Shown: in pieces, positions 8,590 to 17,290 of the stretch
How positions within the stretch are numbered: position 1 is the stretch's first letter
Layout: each line of letters opens with the position of its first letter
Source of the DNA: an uncultured Acetatifactor sp.
GTDB taxonomy: Bacteria; Bacillota; Clostridia; Lachnospirales; Lachnospiraceae
NCBI RefSeq assembly: GCF_910585425.1
Contig: NZ_CAJUCP010000014.1
Location: forward strand, 43,176-107,175
Length of the DNA stretch: 64,000 nucleotides
Direction of reading: 5' to 3'
Program-made: the position numbers and the translations under genes
Notes under the pieces: generated by a model
Databases searched by the model: none
Seen by the model: the letters and a program-made list of their open reading frames with translations, nothing else
What the model was told of the DNA's origin: nothing

Positions 8590-8662
8590 ATGTCCGGCCC
8601 CACCTGCGGCCATTGACCAGTATGGAACGGAAAAATCGCGATGACCAAGGAGGAAGCAAAGT

Positions 8663-9349
8663 ATGAGCAGAAAGTGGAAAAAGTTCGGGGAACTGACAAG
8701 AAAGTGCTACATGGATCTGGCAGGGCTGGAGAAGAGCCTTAACTGCTGGGACGAGGCATTCGAAGCCCTGAAGGAGGCAGTGGCCGCGGAGAGAAGGGAA
8801 GAGCCGGAATACGCGGCGGAGCTGTATGCGCTGGACGAGGAGACAGATTACGAATATGACGTACAGGGATGGCTGGAGGATTACCTGGACGATCTGGACA
8901 TGCGGGAGAGCAAGGAGAAGCTGCTGGAGGTATGCGATGAACTGATCGGGCTCTTTCGCTGGGAGGAGGAGAAGCCGTCAGACATCAGATTCCTGAAGGT
9001 TTCGGCATTGAAGAGCCTGGGCAGGGGGGAGGAGGCAAGGGCATTCTGCGAGAAATGGCTGGCGGAGGAGCCGGACGACCCTGTGGCCGCCACCGCGGGA
9101 ATCTACATGTACCTGGAGCGCCGCGACATGGAAGCGGCGGAACGGCTCATACGGCAGTATATCCATGAGGACACGGAATGCACGGATGAAAACGATATCC
9201 TGTTTACGGCGGCGGCTACCTATTATAAGGCGGCGGGAAAGAAGGAGGAAGAGAAGCGCATCCAGAAGGCCCTGGACGAGTATGAGGAACAGTTGGAAGA
9301 GCTGTTTGGCGGATTTGGCGGAGAGGACGACGGGCTGGAGTTTTTCTAG
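8663..9349 (+). CDS. Acidic TPR-like protein of unknown function
   Basis: A 228-residue, very acidic, helical protein. Paired helices with tetratricopeptide character run from about residue 15 to 205 (for example LKSLGRGEEARAFCEKWLAE and AATYYKAAGKKEEEKRIQKA), and the C-terminus is a Gly/Asp/Glu tail. AAGGAGGAAG precedes the ATG. It sits 14 bp before a LytTR response regulator and is probably in the same operon. TPR proteins act as protein-binding scaffolds or peptide receptors; a role next to an Agr-like two-component pair is possible but not shown by the sequence. Confidence 0.7.
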   Translation: MSRKWKKFGELTRKCYMDLAGLEKSLNCWDEAFEALKEAVAAERREEPEYAAELYALDEETDYEYDVQGWLEDYLDDLDMRESKEKLLEVCDELIGLFRWEEEKPSDIRFLKVSALKSLGRGEEARAFCEKWLAEEPDDPVAATAGIYMYLERRDMEAAERLIRQYIHEDTECTDENDILFTAAATYYKAAGKKEEEKRIQKALDEYEEQLEELFGGFGGEDDGLEFF

Positions 9350-9363
9350 GAGGGAGCGCAGGG

Positions 9364-10062
9364 ATGAGGGACATGCGGATCGGGCTGTGCGATGATTCGC
9401 CAGGGGACCAGGCGGCAGCCCTGGAGGTGCTGGAAAAGCTGGGCCTGCAGGCGGATGTGTTCGGCACGGGGGAGGCCCTGCAGGCGGCTTTCTGGAAGCA
9501 GCCCTACGACCTGGTGCTGCTGGACATCGAGATGCCGGGGACAGGAGGCTACGAGCTGGCCCTTGTATTGAAAAAGCAATATGAAGCATGCGAAATCGTG
9601 TTCATCACCGAACACATGGAGCTGGTGCTGGAGGCCTTCCGGTTCAAGCCCGCGGCCTTTGTGCCGAAGGGGCAGTTGGCAGAGGAGCTGCCCAGGGCTT
9701 TGAGGCGGATTCTGGAAAAGGGCAGGGAGAATCCTGTCTTCGTCACCCGGAAAAAGAACCGGGACAGAATCGTGGAGCTGAACCAGGTGGTATACCTGAA
9801 ATATATATACGACCATGAGGTGCAGTTTACCTTGAAGGACGGCAGCTGCTTCTCCGAGACCGGCTCCATGAAGCAGTTCGAGGCGGAGCTGTCTCCCAAA
9901 GGGTTCTTAAGGATCTACAGCAACTGCATGGTGAACGCCCTGTACATCGTCCGGATGGAGCGGGAGGCGGTAGTATTGGCAAGCGGCGAGCAGCTCGCGG
10001 TGGCCAGGGAGCGGAGAGAGGGCGTGCGGAAGGCTTATATGGAGTATTTGATGAAATGTTAG
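9364..10062 (+). CDS. LytTR-family response regulator (AgrA-like)
   Basis: A 232-residue regulator. The receiver domain (1-120) has the acidic pair CDD near residue 10, phospho-acceptor D54 in LVLLDIEMPG and K101 in FVPKG. The LytTR DNA-binding domain (about 130-230) has VYLKYIYDHEVQF and FLRIYSNCMVNALYIV. GGAGGGAGCGCAGGG precedes the ATG. Its last codons overlap the start of the GHKL kinase by 7 bp, a translational coupling typical of AgrA/AgrC-like pairs. The twin ABC exporter genes 1.6 kb downstream are the likely targets. Confidence 0.92.
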   Translation: MRDMRIGLCDDSPGDQAAALEVLEKLGLQADVFGTGEALQAAFWKQPYDLVLLDIEMPGTGGYELALVLKKQYEACEIVFITEHMELVLEAFRFKPAAFVPKGQLAEELPRALRRILEKGRENPVFVTRKKNRDRIVELNQVVYLKYIYDHEVQFTLKDGSCFSETGSMKQFEAELSPKGFLRIYSNCMVNALYIVRMEREAVVLASGEQLAVARERREGVRKAYMEYLMKC

Positions 10063-11552
10063 AGGGAATCGTGGCGGCGGGATTTCATTGTTGCTTTTTC
10101 GGCACCGGCAGGGGCTGGCTGCGGGCGGGGACAGGAACCGCGGCGCTGGCCCTGGGCGGGTTCTTTCTGCCGGGGATACGGCCTGCCGTTCCTTTGTTGA
10201 CGGCCCTGTGGATTATGCTGACGGGATTTTGGCTCCACGAGGGGCGGCGGGAGGAGGTTTTCCTGGCAGGGGGCCTCTGGCTCATGGCGCTGGCCCTGGC
10301 AGAGGGCCTGGGGGCTGTGCAGGGCCTGGCAGGGCTCCTGGCCGGAAGGGAGACAGACCTGGCGGCAGGTCTGGCAGCGCAGGTGCCGACAGGGGAAATG
10401 GGCGCAGGGAATCCGGCCGCGGCAGGTCTGTGGACATGGATGATGCGCGAGGAAACGCTCGGAAGTGTTTGGAAAAACGCGCATTTCCCGGGAGAAGCGC
10501 AGGCGGCATTGGCCGCGGCCCTTATCCTGATGGCGGCGCTGCATCTGCTGGGCAGGGGAGGGTTGCATCCTTTGTGGATGGCGGCGCTGACATTAATGTG
10601 GCTGCTTGCGGGATTCCTGGGCAGCATCGAGTACGCCCGGCCCTGGCAGGACCGGGTGATGGGGCTGGCCCTGTATCTGACCGCCGGGGGACTGCTGGCC
10701 TGCCAGCAGGTTTTCTGCGCCAGGCAGGAGCTGGAGCGGGCCTTCTGGGAGAATGGCAGGGGCGAGTGGCCGGGGTATCCGGGAAGCGCGGGAAAGCCCG
10801 GCGGCGCGGAGGAGCCGGAAAATCCGGAAGCGCCCGCGGCCGGCCCTCCGGAGAAAGACGTCCGGAGCCTGGCGGGAAAGCAACGGAAAAAGGGGGGAGA
10901 TGCACCAGCCGCGGCGGCCGGGGCATCCTTCACGGGCGGAGCCCGGGACTGGCGGCAGGCGGCGGACAGGGAATTCCGCCGGATGCAGATATTTGAGCAT
11001 GACTTCCGGCACCACCTGGATATGGTGGCGGCGCTGTACGAGGAGGGCGACCCGGCGGAGGCCAGGGCCTATCTGGAAGACTTGAAGCAGTCCAGGGTGA
11101 GCCGCCAGGGCCGCAGAATCGGCGGGGAGCGGGAGCTCTCCTATATCATGATGGCGAAAAGGGAGGCTTGCAGGGAGGCCGGGATTTCCTTTTCCTATCA
11201 GATTGTGGGCAGCCCCCGGGGCATCGCCCAGATGGACATGACGGCGCTCCTGCTGAACCTTCTGGACAATGCCATCCGGGCCTGCCAGGAAGCGCCCATG
11301 CCCCGGAGCATATCCGTGATGCTCCTCGCCAGGGGGGAACTGTGGGAGATCGAGATGATAAATTCCGGGAGCTATCGGCCAGGACAGGAGCCGGGCAGCA
11401 GCCCCGGGAAGGAAGGGGACGGGGCCGCCCACGGCCTGGGCCTGGTGAGCGTGGGGCAGATCGTGGAAAAGTACCAGGGGAGCAGCAGGCTGTGGCAGGA
11501 GGATGGCCAGGTGCGGCAGAAGGTGATTCTGGTGCAGCGGAATGCGGAATAA
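10056..11552 (+). CDS. GHKL-type sensor histidine kinase (AgrC-like)
   Basis: A 498-residue membrane kinase of the HPK10 kind. About six hydrophobic segments fill residues 1-220. A long Gly/Pro/Ala-rich, low-complexity linker (about 230-295) is followed by the dimerisation motif FEHDFRHHLDMV with probable phospho-accepting H315, then the N-box LLNLLDNAIRAC and G-box GLGLVSVGQIVEKY. The start overlaps the regulator gene by 7 bp. AgrC relatives sense peptides, but no agrB/agrD-like genes are visible nearby, so the signal is unknown. The linker is longer and more repetitive than usual for this family. Confidence 0.9.
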   Translation: MLEGIVAAGFHCCFFGTGRGWLRAGTGTAALALGGFFLPGIRPAVPLLTALWIMLTGFWLHEGRREEVFLAGGLWLMALALAEGLGAVQGLAGLLAGRETDLAAGLAAQVPTGEMGAGNPAAAGLWTWMMREETLGSVWKNAHFPGEAQAALAAALILMAALHLLGRGGLHPLWMAALTLMWLLAGFLGSIEYARPWQDRVMGLALYLTAGGLLACQQVFCARQELERAFWENGRGEWPGYPGSAGKPGGAEEPENPEAPAAGPPEKDVRSLAGKQRKKGGDAPAAAAGASFTGGARDWRQAADREFRRMQIFEHDFRHHLDMVAALYEEGDPAEARAYLEDLKQSRVSRQGRRIGGERELSYIMMAKREACREAGISFSYQIVGSPRGIAQMDMTALLLNLLDNAIRACQEAPMPRSISVMLLARGELWEIEMINSGSYRPGQEPGSSPGKEGDGAAHGLGLVSVGQIVEKYQGSSRLWQEDGQVRQKVILVQRNAE

Positions 11553-11569
11553 AGAGAAAAACCGACAGA

Positions 11570-11612
11570 AAAAGGAGAAGTGGTTGCAAAGGCCCTTCTC
11601 CTTTTGTATGAT
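11570..11612 (+). terminator. Terminator hairpin with an embedded promoter
   Basis: A perfect 11-bp stem (11570-11580 with 11595-11605) followed by T-rich sequence ends the kinase transcript. The loop holds TTGCAA (11584-11589), and 17 bases later TATGAT (11607-11612) completes a promoter for the ABC exporter genes. Termination and re-initiation thus share the same bases. Confidence 0.6.
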
Positions 11613-11661
11613 TTATACTGACGATCGCCAAAATCAAGAAAAGAATTTTGGAGGCATGACA

Positions 11662-13443
11662 ATGTTGTTTCAAAATATCCGATATGTGTGCAGGCTCTAT
11701 TTCCGCAGCACCCGTTCCATCTTCGCCTATCTTCTGATAAGCATGGCGGCCCTTCTGCTGACCCCGGTGTTAGGCGTGTACCTGCCCAGGGTGGTGGTGC
11801 AGGCCGTGACGGAGGGCTGGGCCTTCGCGGAGCTGGCGCTGTGGGTGGGGGCGCTGGCCCTCGGCATCGCGCTGCTGAACATGCTTTCCACGGTCAGCGG
11901 CATGAAATACGGCGAAAAGGCCGGCATAGGGCGGCTGGAGATCGGGCTGGCGCTGGAGGACGTGATGATGGCCTGCCCCTATGCCCTGACGGAGGATCCG
12001 GCCTGGCAGACGAAAATGGGGGAGGCGGGGGATTACATCTATTCCGACGGCAGGACAAGGGGCGTGGCCGGGATGGTGTTCGGCCTGCGGGATTTCGTCA
12101 TCAGCGCCATGGGCGTGTTCACATTTTCCGCCATCCTGGGCATCCTGCATCCCGCGGTGCTGGCCATCCTGGTGTTCACCTGCCTGGTGCCGGGGCTGAT
12201 CGGCAACCGGCTGAGCCGCTACGCCTTCGGAAAGCGGGAGAACTGGCTGCCCTACGACAGACAGATCGACTATATCTACCAGAACGTCACCACCGCCAGG
12301 ATGGGAAAGGACGTGCGCCTGTACAGGGCCGGAGGGTTTTTCCTGGAGAAGATGGAGGAGGCGGTCCGAAAGCGGCTGCTCTGGGCCGGGAGGATGCTGC
12401 GCCGTCAGTTGGGGGCGGACGGGGTCTCGGCGCTGATGCTGGTATTGCAGAACGGGTTCGCCCTGGGGTGGATTGCCGGTGAGATCGTCCGGGGAAAGAT
12501 TGGCGTGGCGGATTTCACCTTCTACTCCGGCGCGGTGATTCAGTTCACCCAGTTCATGAACAGCTTCGTGCAGTCCTACGGCATCGTTAGGCAGTGCAGC
12601 CTGGACGTGGGGGCGGTGCGGGAGGCCCTGGCCTGTCTGCCGGAAGGAGGGAGCGGCGCCGTCTGGAACCTGGCGGACCGTCCGGCCCCGGAGATCCGCT
12701 TCGAGCATGTGACCTTCGCCTACCCGGGCAGCGGGGAGCCTGTGCTGAAGGACATCGACTTCTGCGTCCGCCCCGGGGAGAAGCTGGCTCTGGTGGGGGC
12801 CAACGGCGCGGGGAAGACCACGCTGGTGAAGCTTTTGTGCGGGTTCTATCAGCCAACGGAAGGACGCATTTTGATAGACGGTGTGCCGACTTCGAAAAGG
12901 GAGGCTGGGGAGCTCTACGGCATGTTCTCCGCGGTGTTCCAGGATATGCTGGTGCTGCCCTTCACCGTGCTGGAGAACGTGGCGGTGGCGGGGGAGGCGG
13001 ATGTGGAGCGGGTGCGGGAATGCCTGGAGAAGGCGGGACTGAGCGGGCGCTTTCCCGATTTGAACCAGCCTCTGGTGAAGGGAATCCAGGACGATGGGGA
13101 GAACCTCTCCGGCGGGGAGGAGCAGAAACTCCTGCTGGCCAGGGCGCTGTACAAGGAGGCCCCGGTGCTGGTGCTGGACGAGCCCACGGCGGCGCTGGAC
13201 CCTCTGGCGGAGAGCGAGCTGTACGGAAAGTACAATGCGTTCACCAAAGAGAAGACCTCCTTTTTCATCTCCCATCGGCTGGCCAGCACGGGATTCTGCG
13301 ACAGGATTCTGCTGCTGGAGGAGGGGCGGATTCTGGAGCAGGGCTCCCACAGGGAGCTTCTGGCCCTGGGGGGCGTTTATGCCCGTATGTTCCATGAACA
13401 GAGCAAGTATTATCGGGAAAACAAAGATTCGGGACCGGAATAA
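11662..13443 (+). CDS. ABC exporter half-transporter (membrane plus ATPase domains), first of a pair
   Basis: A 593-residue type IV exporter subunit. The membrane domain (about 1-330) has five to six hydrophobic segments; the ATPase (about 355-590) has Walker A GANGAGKT, Q-loop VFQD, signature LSGGE, Walker B VLVLDEPTAA and H-loop ISHRL. I chose the ATG at 11662 because GGAGG lies 7 bases ahead; an ATG at 11656 is too close. It is followed by a second exporter gene 78 bp on, so the two probably form a heterodimer. The upstream LytTR/GHKL pair suggests induction by an extracellular signal and export or detoxification of a peptide or drug. Confidence 0.92.
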   Translation: MLFQNIRYVCRLYFRSTRSIFAYLLISMAALLLTPVLGVYLPRVVVQAVTEGWAFAELALWVGALALGIALLNMLSTVSGMKYGEKAGIGRLEIGLALEDVMMACPYALTEDPAWQTKMGEAGDYIYSDGRTRGVAGMVFGLRDFVISAMGVFTFSAILGILHPAVLAILVFTCLVPGLIGNRLSRYAFGKRENWLPYDRQIDYIYQNVTTARMGKDVRLYRAGGFFLEKMEEAVRKRLLWAGRMLRRQLGADGVSALMLVLQNGFALGWIAGEIVRGKIGVADFTFYSGAVIQFTQFMNSFVQSYGIVRQCSLDVGAVREALACLPEGGSGAVWNLADRPAPEIRFEHVTFAYPGSGEPVLKDIDFCVRPGEKLALVGANGAGKTTLVKLLCGFYQPTEGRILIDGVPTSKREAGELYGMFSAVFQDMLVLPFTVLENVAVAGEADVERVRECLEKAGLSGRFPDLNQPLVKGIQDDGENLSGGEEQKLLLARALYKEAPVLVLDEPTAALDPLAESELYGKYNAFTKEKTSFFISHRLASTGFCDRILLLEEGRILEQGSHRELLALGGVYARMFHEQSKYYRENKDSGPE

Positions 13444-13512
13444 GAATCAGAATGAGAATGAGAACCGGAATAAGAATCGGAACAAGAACAGGAATAAGGA
13501 CTGGAATAGGAG
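13437..13512 (+). repeat. Degenerate hexanucleotide repeat between the exporter genes
   Basis: About 13 consecutive copies of a purine-rich hexamer of the form RGAAYN, starting over the stop codon of the first exporter gene and ending just before the second. The stop codon TAA is itself part of the repeat. Strand-asymmetric (almost no C/T), so slippage is plausible. Confidence 0.75.
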
Positions 13513-13521
13513 ATTTTTGGG

Positions 13522-15312
13522 ATGAAACGGATTAGGGACATACTGGCATTTTTCGGCAGGATGGACAGGGGATTCTATCCGGTGCTGGTGGCTGCGGCGC
13601 TGCTGGAGACCCTGGAGGGGTTCGGCGTGCTGCTGATATCCTCCGCCATATTGAATCTGCTGGTGACGGGGGCCGGGCCTGAAGCCGTCCTGTCCGCCAC
13701 CCTTGTCATGACGGGAGGCTACGGCGCCCTGCACTGGCTGCGGCTTCTGGCAGTCCGGCACAAGGACTACAGGCAGCAGCGCCTGCGCTACCGATACTGG
13801 TGCTTTGTGGTGGAGCATGTGTTCCGGCTGCCCTACTGGTATCTGGAGAAAGAGGACTTCGTGGAGACCCTGGAGCAGATCTGGCAGAACGACCGGACCT
13901 ATGACCTGACCATGGGCACCCTGAACCAGGCCTACGCCATGGTGAGGAGTGGCTTTTCCGTGCTGGTGGCATTCATTTCCTTCCTGCGCCTGTTCGGGGC
14001 GGTGCGGGGGCTGGGGGACTCGGCTTTCCTGGTGGGGATGCTGATTTTAGGGCTGTTCGTGCTGATCCTCCTGTCCACGGGATACATTGTCTGGCAGCGG
14101 AAGCGCAACGCCCAGGACATGGTGGGCTTCATGGAGGAAGTGGTGAAGCGGAACAAGGTGGCCATGTATCTGCTTGGCCAGGTGATAGCGAATTACCCCA
14201 AGGGCAAGCATATCCGGCTGTACGGCATGCAGGAGAAGCTGCGCCGGGAGCAGAGGAAGCAGACGGCCGGTTTCGGGCACCTGCTCGCCCACCAGGGCCG
14301 GATGGAGCTGAAGCCCGGCCTTGCGGGGGACATTTCCTCCGTGGCCATCAGCGCTATGGTCTATCTGACGGTGAGCGCCATAGCCATGGCCGGAGGGCTG
14401 GGGGCGGGCAGCATCATCTGGTACGCCGGGGTGGTGCAGCAGCTTCTGGATTCGGTACGGCGGCTGATCGGGCTGGCCAGCGAGCTGTACGGAAACTGTA
14501 CCAGGCAGCAGGTCATCTTCGGCCTGACGGAGGCCGTAAAGGAGGCGGATTCCGGTGCGCGGGGCCTGCCGTCCGGGGAGGAGCACACGCTGGAATTCCG
14601 GGACGTATCCTTCGCCTATCCGGGGGCTGACCGGATGGTGCTGGAGCATGTGGACCTGCGGATTTCCGGCAGGGAGCGGGTGGCCCTGGTGGGGCCCAAC
14701 GGCAGCGGCAAGTCCACATTGATCAAGCTGATCTGCCGCCTGTACGAGCCTGTATCGGGGCGCATCCTGCTGGACGGGGTGGACATCCGGGAAATCTCCC
14801 GGGAGGCGTACATGGACTTCCTGTCCGTGGTGTTCCAGGATTACCAGATTTTCGCGGCCACTTTGGGGGAGAACATCGCCATGGAGGCAGGGGCGGACAG
14901 GGCGAGGGTGGAGAAGGCCATGGCGGAGATGGGCCTGCGGCTGAACGGGCAGGATACGCCCCTGCGCCGCGACCTGGAGGAGGACGGCGTGGAGGTGTCC
15001 GGCGGGGAGGGACAGAAAATCGCCATCGCCCGTGCCCTGTACAAGGACGCGCCCATGGTAATCTTAGACGAGCCCACAGCCTCCCTGGACCCTCTCTCGG
15101 AGAGCGAGATCTACGGGAAATTCGGCAGGCTGGTGGAGGGGAAGATGGCCATGTTCATCTCCCACCGCCTGTCCAGCTGCCGGTTCTGCGACCGCATCCT
15201 GGTGCTCCGGGACGGCAGGATCGTCCAGGACGGAAGCCATGAGGCCCTGGCCGGGGAAGAGGGCGGGCTGTACCGGGAGATGTGGGAGGCTCAGAGGCAG
15301 TATTATAGATAG
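13522..15312 (+). CDS. ABC exporter half-transporter, second of a pair
   Basis: A 596-residue exporter subunit, the partner of the preceding gene. The membrane domain (about 1-330) has several hydrophobic segments, including a long one at about 148-185. The ATPase (about 350-590) has Walker A GPNGSGKST, Q-loop VFQD, signature VSGGEGQK, Walker B MVILDEPTAS and H-loop ISHRL. Both halves have complete-looking ATP sites. GGAGATTTTTGGG precedes the ATG. The substrate is unknown; there is no N-terminal peptidase domain, so it is not a peptide-processing exporter of the C39 type. Confidence 0.92.
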   Translation: MKRIRDILAFFGRMDRGFYPVLVAAALLETLEGFGVLLISSAILNLLVTGAGPEAVLSATLVMTGGYGALHWLRLLAVRHKDYRQQRLRYRYWCFVVEHVFRLPYWYLEKEDFVETLEQIWQNDRTYDLTMGTLNQAYAMVRSGFSVLVAFISFLRLFGAVRGLGDSAFLVGMLILGLFVLILLSTGYIVWQRKRNAQDMVGFMEEVVKRNKVAMYLLGQVIANYPKGKHIRLYGMQEKLRREQRKQTAGFGHLLAHQGRMELKPGLAGDISSVAISAMVYLTVSAIAMAGGLGAGSIIWYAGVVQQLLDSVRRLIGLASELYGNCTRQQVIFGLTEAVKEADSGARGLPSGEEHTLEFRDVSFAYPGADRMVLEHVDLRISGRERVALVGPNGSGKSTLIKLICRLYEPVSGRILLDGVDIREISREAYMDFLSVVFQDYQIFAATLGENIAMEAGADRARVEKAMAEMGLRLNGQDTPLRRDLEEDGVEVSGGEGQKIAIARALYKDAPMVILDEPTASLDPLSESEIYGKFGRLVEGKMAMFISHRLSSCRFCDRILVLRDGRIVQDGSHEALAGEEGGLYREMWEAQRQYYR

Positions 15313-15379
15313 AACCCGCGGACTGCTGCATGGGCTTGGCCTGGGCCGTTCCATGTCCCACGGGATAGGGATGCCCGCG

Positions 15380-15922
15380 TCAGAGCAGTTCCCGCCCCAG
15401 GTACACTTCCGCAATGGTGGCGGCAGCCAGCCGGGAGCCTGCTTCGGAGGCATGCTGCCCGTCCGCCGCATAGAGCTCCGCCTCCGGGTGCTCCCTGTGG
15501 TATCTCCACCAGTTCTGCCCCACAGGGGCCACCTCGCAGCCGGTCTCCTGCTGAAGGGACAGGTAAGCCTGGCTCATGGCGTCCTGGGCGGCCTCCCCGT
15601 CCTCTTTGGCGGTCCAGGTCATGTAGAGGATGGGCCTCGCGCCCGCCTCCCGGACCCAGCCGATCAGCTTCCTGCCGCACCGGGCCATGACATCCAGATC
15701 CCCCATGGGGTGGGCCGTGTGCTGTAGGATTACGGCATCGTAGCCGCCGTAGCGTATGTTGAACCGCACCTCCGGCTCCTCCAGGTGGAAATCCCATCCC
15801 CTGCCGCCGTGGGCCAGCATGGCCACTTCCACCTCCGCCTGGTTCTCCCGGCAGATTTCCGCGAACAGATGGGGCATGTCGTTAAAATAAGTATGGCTGT
15901 TTCCGATGAACAGGACTTTCAT
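15380..15922 (-). CDS. SGNH/GDSL-type hydrolase
   Basis: A 180-residue esterase/lipase-like protein. The N-terminal block I motif is FIGNSHTYFND (nucleophile S9), a Gly-rich block II follows (HGGRGWDF), and a C-terminal DGQHASEAG supplies Asp and His of the triad. No signal peptide is present, so it acts in the cytoplasm. I chose the ATG at 15922 because GGAGGAG stands ahead and the SGNH fold starts at once. It is monocistronic and convergent with the exporter operon. The substrate is unknown; intracellular members often remove acyl groups from sugars or lipids. Confidence 0.85.
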   Translation of the reverse strand: MKVLFIGNSHTYFNDMPHLFAEICRENQAEVEVAMLAHGGRGWDFHLEEPEVRFNIRYGGYDAVILQHTAHPMGDLDVMARCGRKLIGWVREAGARPILYMTWTAKEDGEAAQDAMSQAYLSLQQETGCEVAPVGQNWWRYHREHPEAELYAADGQHASEAGSRLAAATIAEVYLGRELL

Positions 15923-16167
15923 GATTCGTCTCCTCCGCAGTGGTTTTGTCTTGTGAAATTGTATCACAGCTTTATTATGCCCCGTCGGAGGGGATTTGTC
16001 CATCGGTTTATGAGCCCCAAAGCACGGGCAGAATACAGATTGACGGATCAGGACAATTCCGGGCAGAAAAAGGCATGACTTCTGCTGCCGGGTATGATAT
16101 TATGAACAGGAAGTCGCGCGGCGGACATGGCCGTCCGGATCCGGAACCGGATGGCAGAGGAGGAAGA

Positions 16168-17121
16168 ATGGACTGGCTGAGCAGTTTGAGGACGGCAATC
16201 GATTACATGGAGGAGCATCTGCTCCAGGAGATCGGAGCGGAGGACGTGGCCGGGGAGGTGCACCTGTCTCCCTTTTATTTCCAGAAGTGCTTTAAGATAG
16301 TGACGGGCTATACCATCGGGGAGTACCTGCGCAACCGCAGGCTGTACCTGGCCGGGCTGGAGGTGCTGGGGCGGGAGGCGTCCGGGGAAGGGGCGCGGAA
16401 GGGCTCTGGCGGCAGCCGCGGCGCAGAGGGGAAGGTCATCGACCTGGCATACAAGTACGGGTACGATACGCCGGAGGGCTTTACCAGGGCCTTCACGCGC
16501 TTCCATGGTCTGTCCCCCATGCAGCTGCGGGCCCGGCCCTACCGCCTGAAGGTCTTTCTTCCATTAATAGTAGAGATTTCTGTAAAAGGAGGCAACAGAA
16601 TGGATTTCACGGTTGAGAAAAGGGAAGCGATGAAGATGATTGGGTTTGAGAGGACTTTTTCCTTTGAGGAGGCCTACCGGGAGATTCCAGGGTTCTGGAA
16701 GGAATTCTGTGAGAAATACTGCGGGCAGGACGCGGCCCGGGAGGCGGGGGAGGAAGCCGTCCGGCAGACCGTGGCGGAGTGCATGGTGGGAGAGTTCGGC
16801 GTCTGTGTGGAGGATGAGACGGACATGGAACATTTCCGTTATTATATCGCCGGAGCCTATCAGGGCGGCGAAGTGCCCGAGGGGATGAAGGTGTTCGAAG
16901 TCCCCGCCGGCGAGTGGGCGAAATTCAGGTGCACCGGGCCTATGCCGGAGGCGCTGCAGACGGTCAACACGCGGATCTTCAGCGAATGGCTCCCCGGGAA
17001 CAAAGAGTTCGAGGCGGTATCCCATATCAACATCGAGTGGTATTCCGGCGGGGATACCCGGAGCGAAGGATATGAGAGCGCCATCTGGATACCGGTGAAG
17101 CGCCTGGGCGGCCAATCTTAA
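16168..17121 (+). CDS. AraC-family regulator with GyrI-like effector domain
   Basis: A 317-residue regulator. An AraC helix-turn-helix domain (about 1-130) is followed by a GyrI-like/AraC-effector small-molecule-binding domain (about 148-317, beginning FTVEKREAMKMIGFERTF). GCAGAGGAGGAAGA precedes the ATG. The AraC domain has an unusual Gly/Ser/Arg-rich insertion of about 20 residues between its two helix-turn-helix halves (around 70-90). GyrI-like domains bind hydrophobic drugs or toxic cations, so it is probably a multidrug-type sensor. No target gene is obvious next to it. Confidence 0.88.
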   Translation: MDWLSSLRTAIDYMEEHLLQEIGAEDVAGEVHLSPFYFQKCFKIVTGYTIGEYLRNRRLYLAGLEVLGREASGEGARKGSGGSRGAEGKVIDLAYKYGYDTPEGFTRAFTRFHGLSPMQLRARPYRLKVFLPLIVEISVKGGNRMDFTVEKREAMKMIGFERTFSFEEAYREIPGFWKEFCEKYCGQDAAREAGEEAVRQTVAECMVGEFGVCVEDETDMEHFRYYIAGAYQGGEVPEGMKVFEVPAGEWAKFRCTGPMPEALQTVNTRIFSEWLPGNKEFEAVSHINIEWYSGGDTRSEGYESAIWIPVKRLGGQS

Positions 17122-17153
17122 AACAATGGCTTTAAAATAATATCGAAAAACTG

Positions 17154-17211
17154 TTGACAACACATCCGCAAGTGGCTATAATGATAAAGCATGCGTGCGG
17201 ATGTGTTTTTT
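17154..17211 (+). promoter_or_regulatory. str-operon promoter nested in a terminator hairpin
   Basis: Consensus TTGACA (17154-17159), 17 bases, TATAAT (17177-17182). A 12-bp perfect inverted repeat (17159-17170 with 17196-17207) followed by T-run surrounds the -10 box. Read-through from the AraC-type gene would form a terminator here, while RNA started at this promoter lacks the left arm and escapes. Confidence 0.85.
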
Positions 17212-17290
17212 GTGCAACTAAAAATGCACGGATATCCAGCCGCAGGCATGGCAGACAACAAATGCCAATTCAAGAAAGAGGTGAAACAGA

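Noticed and set aside
10085..10996. Long alternative-frame readings over the GHKL kinase and other GC-rich genes
   Set aside because: They are rich in Arg/Pro/Gly, lack ribosome-binding sites and overlap well-supported genes; typical shadows in GC-rich DNA.
15940..16167. N-terminal extension of the AraC/GyrI regulator
   Set aside because: The extra residues are not family-like, and a good AGAGGAGGAAG site stands before the ATG at 16168.
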